Shown: positions 54,523 through 56,217 of the stretch, in pieces
Layout: each line of letters begins with the position of its first letter
Position numbering within the stretch: the stretch's first letter is position 1
Position numbers and translations under genes: made by a program
Notes under the pieces: model-generated
Databases searched by the model: none
Told to the model about the DNA's origin: nothing
The model's input: the letters and a program-made list of their open reading frames with translations, nothing else
Source: an uncultured Mycoplasmatota bacterium
GTDB taxonomy: Bacteria; Bacillota_I; Bacilli_A; RF39; UBA660
Direction: 5' to 3'
NCBI GenBank assembly: GCA_900552335.1
Contig: URZL01000005.1
Location: 1 to 56,217 of the forward strand
DNA: 56,217 nt

Positions 54523-55296
54523 ATCAACCAAAGATTGTGCAGAACCTCGTAAATATTGGGTACCAACATTAATGATAAAAAGATTTACACCATGTTGATC
54601 AAGTGCCAAAGCTCCATTATTTGCAGTTGCTTGGATTCTAGCAATAATAATTCCTGCACTTGGTGGAGTGTATGTTGATGTTGTTGACGTAATTTTCGAG
54701 CTTATATCAATTTTATTATCCCAGTCTAACTGATATAAATTATTTTGTAATTTTTCTATATTGCTTTTCATATTTGTTATTTCTGCAGTTAAATTATTGA
54801 CTAAATTATCAACTTCATCTTTGGAATATACATTACTAACATTTCCTGTTCCATTATCTAACATTGCTACATATTTATTTGTTAAGGCATCAAATCCTAT
54901 GATACAATTTCCAGTTTTTCTTTCTCCTACGATAATTCCGCTATTATAATTTTTATACGCATAATATTCATCATTGGAGATACATATACTTGTATTTCCT
55001 TCTTTGTCTAAATAGAGTTTTCCTTCTCCATCTATGGTTCCTCTATAATCTAGACTTTCTCCTTTTTTTGTACTTCCTTTATGTTCCTTATCAAATAAAA
55101 ATTCATAGACTCCTGCCGCATGACTCATTGTAAAATAATTAGTCGAATCTAATATTCCTTGTACACTAGACATAAGTGCTTTCTTTTTACTTTCCTCTAT
55201 TACATTTGTTATCATTGGTATTGTGATTAATGTAATCACTGATAATATAACTATTACAGCTAATAATTCTATTAATGTAAATCCTTTGTTCTTCAT
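54451..55296 (-). CDS. Modular prepilin-like protein with distinct tip
   Basis: The 281-aa protein has the prepilin signal MKNKGFTLIELLAVIVILS and the shared module (residues 1-160). Unlike its paralogues it has only a short stalk, which leads directly into a beta-rich C-terminal domain of about 90 residues (KITSTTSTYTPPSAG to KIEQLIFIPFK). The tip is unrelated to those of the other copies. TGAGGAGTATA precedes the ATG. Downstream it meets rpsP. Its leader lacks the G tract. Confidence 0.9.
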   Translation of the reverse strand: MKNKGFTLIELLAVIVILSVITLITIPMITNVIEESKKKALMSSVQGILDSTNYFTMSHAAGVYEFLFDKEHKGSTKKGESLDYRGTIDGEGKLYLDKEGNTSICISNDEYYAYKNYNSGIIVGERKTGNCIIGFDALTNKYVAMLDNGTGNVSNVYSKDEVDNLVNNLTAEITNMKSNIEKLQNNLYQLDWDNKIDISSKITSTTSTYTPPSAGIIIARIQATANNGALALDQHGVNLFIINVGTQYLRGSAQSLVDATEITVSNYQYMKIEQLIFIPFK

Positions 55297-55396
55297 ATTA
55301 TACTCCTCACTTCTTTTATTATTTGTATTTTCCTATTCTTCATACAGTTTATCATAGTTATTTTTAAATGTAAATTATAGCATTACATTTGAATTT

Positions 55397-55475
55397 AAAA
55401 AAAGAGATAATAACCTCTTACGGGATGTTATCTCTAAACTTAACGTCACTATCTACAAACTATATTACTATTCTT
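55397..55475 (-). promoter_or_regulatory. Prepilin leader, variant without G tract
   Basis: The same block ATAGTAATATAGTTTGTAGA occurs, but the downstream arm and G tract are missing. Instead AGAGATAA and TTATCTCT form a clear terminator (55403-55435) followed by seven T. Confidence 0.75.
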
Positions 55476-55487
55476 TATTACACACTC

Positions 55488-55516
55488 ATCTTATCAAAAG
55501 CAGTGTGTTTTTTCAA
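55488..55516 (-). promoter_or_regulatory. Prepilin promoter
   Basis: TTGAAA (55511-55516), 17-bp spacer, TAAGAT (55488-55493), again 28 bp before the leader block. Confidence 0.7.
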
Positions 55517-55545
55517 GTATTTTTTAACTACAATTATTATTTGAT

Positions 55546-55681
55546 ACCTTTTTATATTAATATGCTATTTAAAATTTTTCAAACATACAATAATTATCCA
55601 TTTAAATACTATTTAAAAGGGATGAAAATCAATTGTTCAATTTTCATATACTGATAATTTGAAACAGTTATTTCTGTAGCA
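55546..55681 (-). pseudogene. Displaced prepilin 3' cassette (repeat copy B)
   Basis: The segment repeats 54389-54522. Its coding part (55609-55681) still reads ATEITVSNYQYMKIEQL and on to IFIPFK and a TAG stop, the end of the 54.4-kb prepilin. It has no start and no pilin module. It lies just after the stop of a prepilin with a different tip, so it looks like an old 3' end displaced by a new one. Confidence 0.85.
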
Positions 55682-55702
55682 GATAATAAAAATTACTAAA
55701 TT

Positions 55703-56217
55703 CTAACAAAACGGAACAAAGGAAACCGAACTATTATTATCTTTAAAACCAACTGCAGTTATGATATCTCCAGCTTTTACAAGCATCGGTGGAAATGTCA
55801 TTTCTATGTCAAGACCGCTATATATATATGCAACACCATTTACTTTGACATTGCCACTCGTTCTAGAAAAATATACTCTTATATATCCATTTTCTTTTAT
55901 GGTATATGTTCCATTTCCAATAATTATTTTCTGATTTTTTGTAAGGTCTGGATACCCTATATTTTTTTCTAACCTGTTATTTAGATTATTAATACTTTCA
56001 GTATTACTGCTTACTAAACTAGATAAGTTTTCTACATTGATATTTGTTTGTTCTAATTCGTTTTGTAAAGCATAGTTATTTAAATTACTTTGTAATTCTT
56101 CAATATTTCTTTTCATGTTTGTGATTTCATTTGTATTATTTGTTATTTTTGTATCTAAGCTGTCTACTAAGTTATTTACTTCATCTTTGGAATATACATT
56201 ACTAACATTTCCTGTTC
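55703..56217 (-). CDS. Modular prepilin-like protein, 5' end beyond window
   Basis: The frame runs in from the right edge with TGNVSNVYSKDEVNNL, the end of the shared module. A coiled coil (NNLNNYALQNELEQTNIN) nearly identical to the 43.3-kb gene follows, then a new beta-rich tip (GYPDLTKNQKIIIGNG to SVSFVPFC). Met at 56116 is only internal. The prepilin start lies outside. The displaced cassette follows its stop within about 22 bp. Confidence 0.85.
   Translation of the reverse strand, partial: TGNVSNVYSKDEVNNLVDSLDTKITNNTNEITNMKRNIEELQSNLNNYALQNELEQTNINVENLSSLVSSNTESINNLNNRLEKNIGYPDLTKNQKIIIGNGTYTIKENGYIRVYFSRTSGNVKVNGVAYIYSGLDIEMTFPPMLVKAGDIITAVGFKDNNSSVSFVPFC

Noticed and set aside
43324..56217. 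Diversity-generating retroelement behind the variable pilins
   Set aside because: No reverse transcriptase gene or template repeat is present; the tips are wholly different domains and do not look like adenine-mutated copies.

Overview
The window is AT-rich, gene-dense bacterial chromosome using the standard code: TGA ends several genes, such as uvrA, queH and the C39 transporter, and TGG encodes Trp. Gene content points to a low-GC Firmicute (Bacilli lineage), plausibly an uncultured gut relative near the RF39/Mollicutes-like groups. Supporting features are an RNase J paralogue, a T-box leader, Bacillus-type LexA boxes, the ylbD-ylbE-rsmD order, the mrnC-rlmB-sigH-like order, SpoIIP and SirA relatives and a Bce module. 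Placement below Bacilli is inference. Almost everything is on the minus strand; only lexA and one small HTH gene are on plus.

Layout. 0-1.2 kb: 5' part of a prepilin gene. 1.2-8.7 kb: RNase J-like protein, zinc-ribbon membrane protein, phosphoesterase, two coiled-coil paralogues, SpoIIP-like amidase, yqeY, rpsU. 8.8-11.2 kb: a bacteriocin locus with two double-glycine peptides, a 16-codon ORF and a C39 peptidase/ABC exporter. 11.2-21.1 kb: rsmD, ylbE, ylbD, sirA-like, uvrA, membrane proteins, a divergent SOS pair (lexA and a 43-aa membrane peptide), queH, sigH-like, rlmB, mrnC, rbgA. 21.1-28.1 kb: accessory region with a decayed serine recombinase, an HTH gene lacking a normal start codon, a BceRS-AB peptide-resistance module, a lone GT51 transglycosylase sharing its operator motif, and a parA relic. 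28.4-38.9 kb: kinase-like, transglutaminase-like, HD, DUF3883, a MATE-cytidylate kinase fusion, UDG-like, DUF6512, DUF3419 and a lipoprotein. 38.9-43.3 kb: T-box, hydrolase, pheS, pheT. 43.3-47.1 kb: two prepilins flanking enolase. 47.1-49.4 kb: a flavin-based extracellular electron transfer-like operon. 49.5-54.4 kb: ddl, membrane-anchored murF, hydrolase, khpA, rpsP. 54.4-56.2 kb: two tandem prepilins.

The most distinctive system is a dispersed family of at least five prepilin-like genes. Four share an almost identical N-terminal pilin module. All but the fibronectin-like first one carry unrelated C-terminal domains, often behind a coiled-coil stalk, and one of these domains resembles a phage tail collar/fibre tip. 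The four whose 5' ends are visible have the same promoter (TTGAAA/T, 17-bp spacer, Pribnow-like box). A conserved leader starts exactly 28 bp downstream and ends in a terminator-like hairpin. Three of the four leaders contain a base-paired stem followed by a run of 9-10 G. A displaced 3' coding fragment at 55.6 kb shows that C-terminal ends have been exchanged. Together this looks like a regulated, diversifying surface-pilin or adhesin repertoire.
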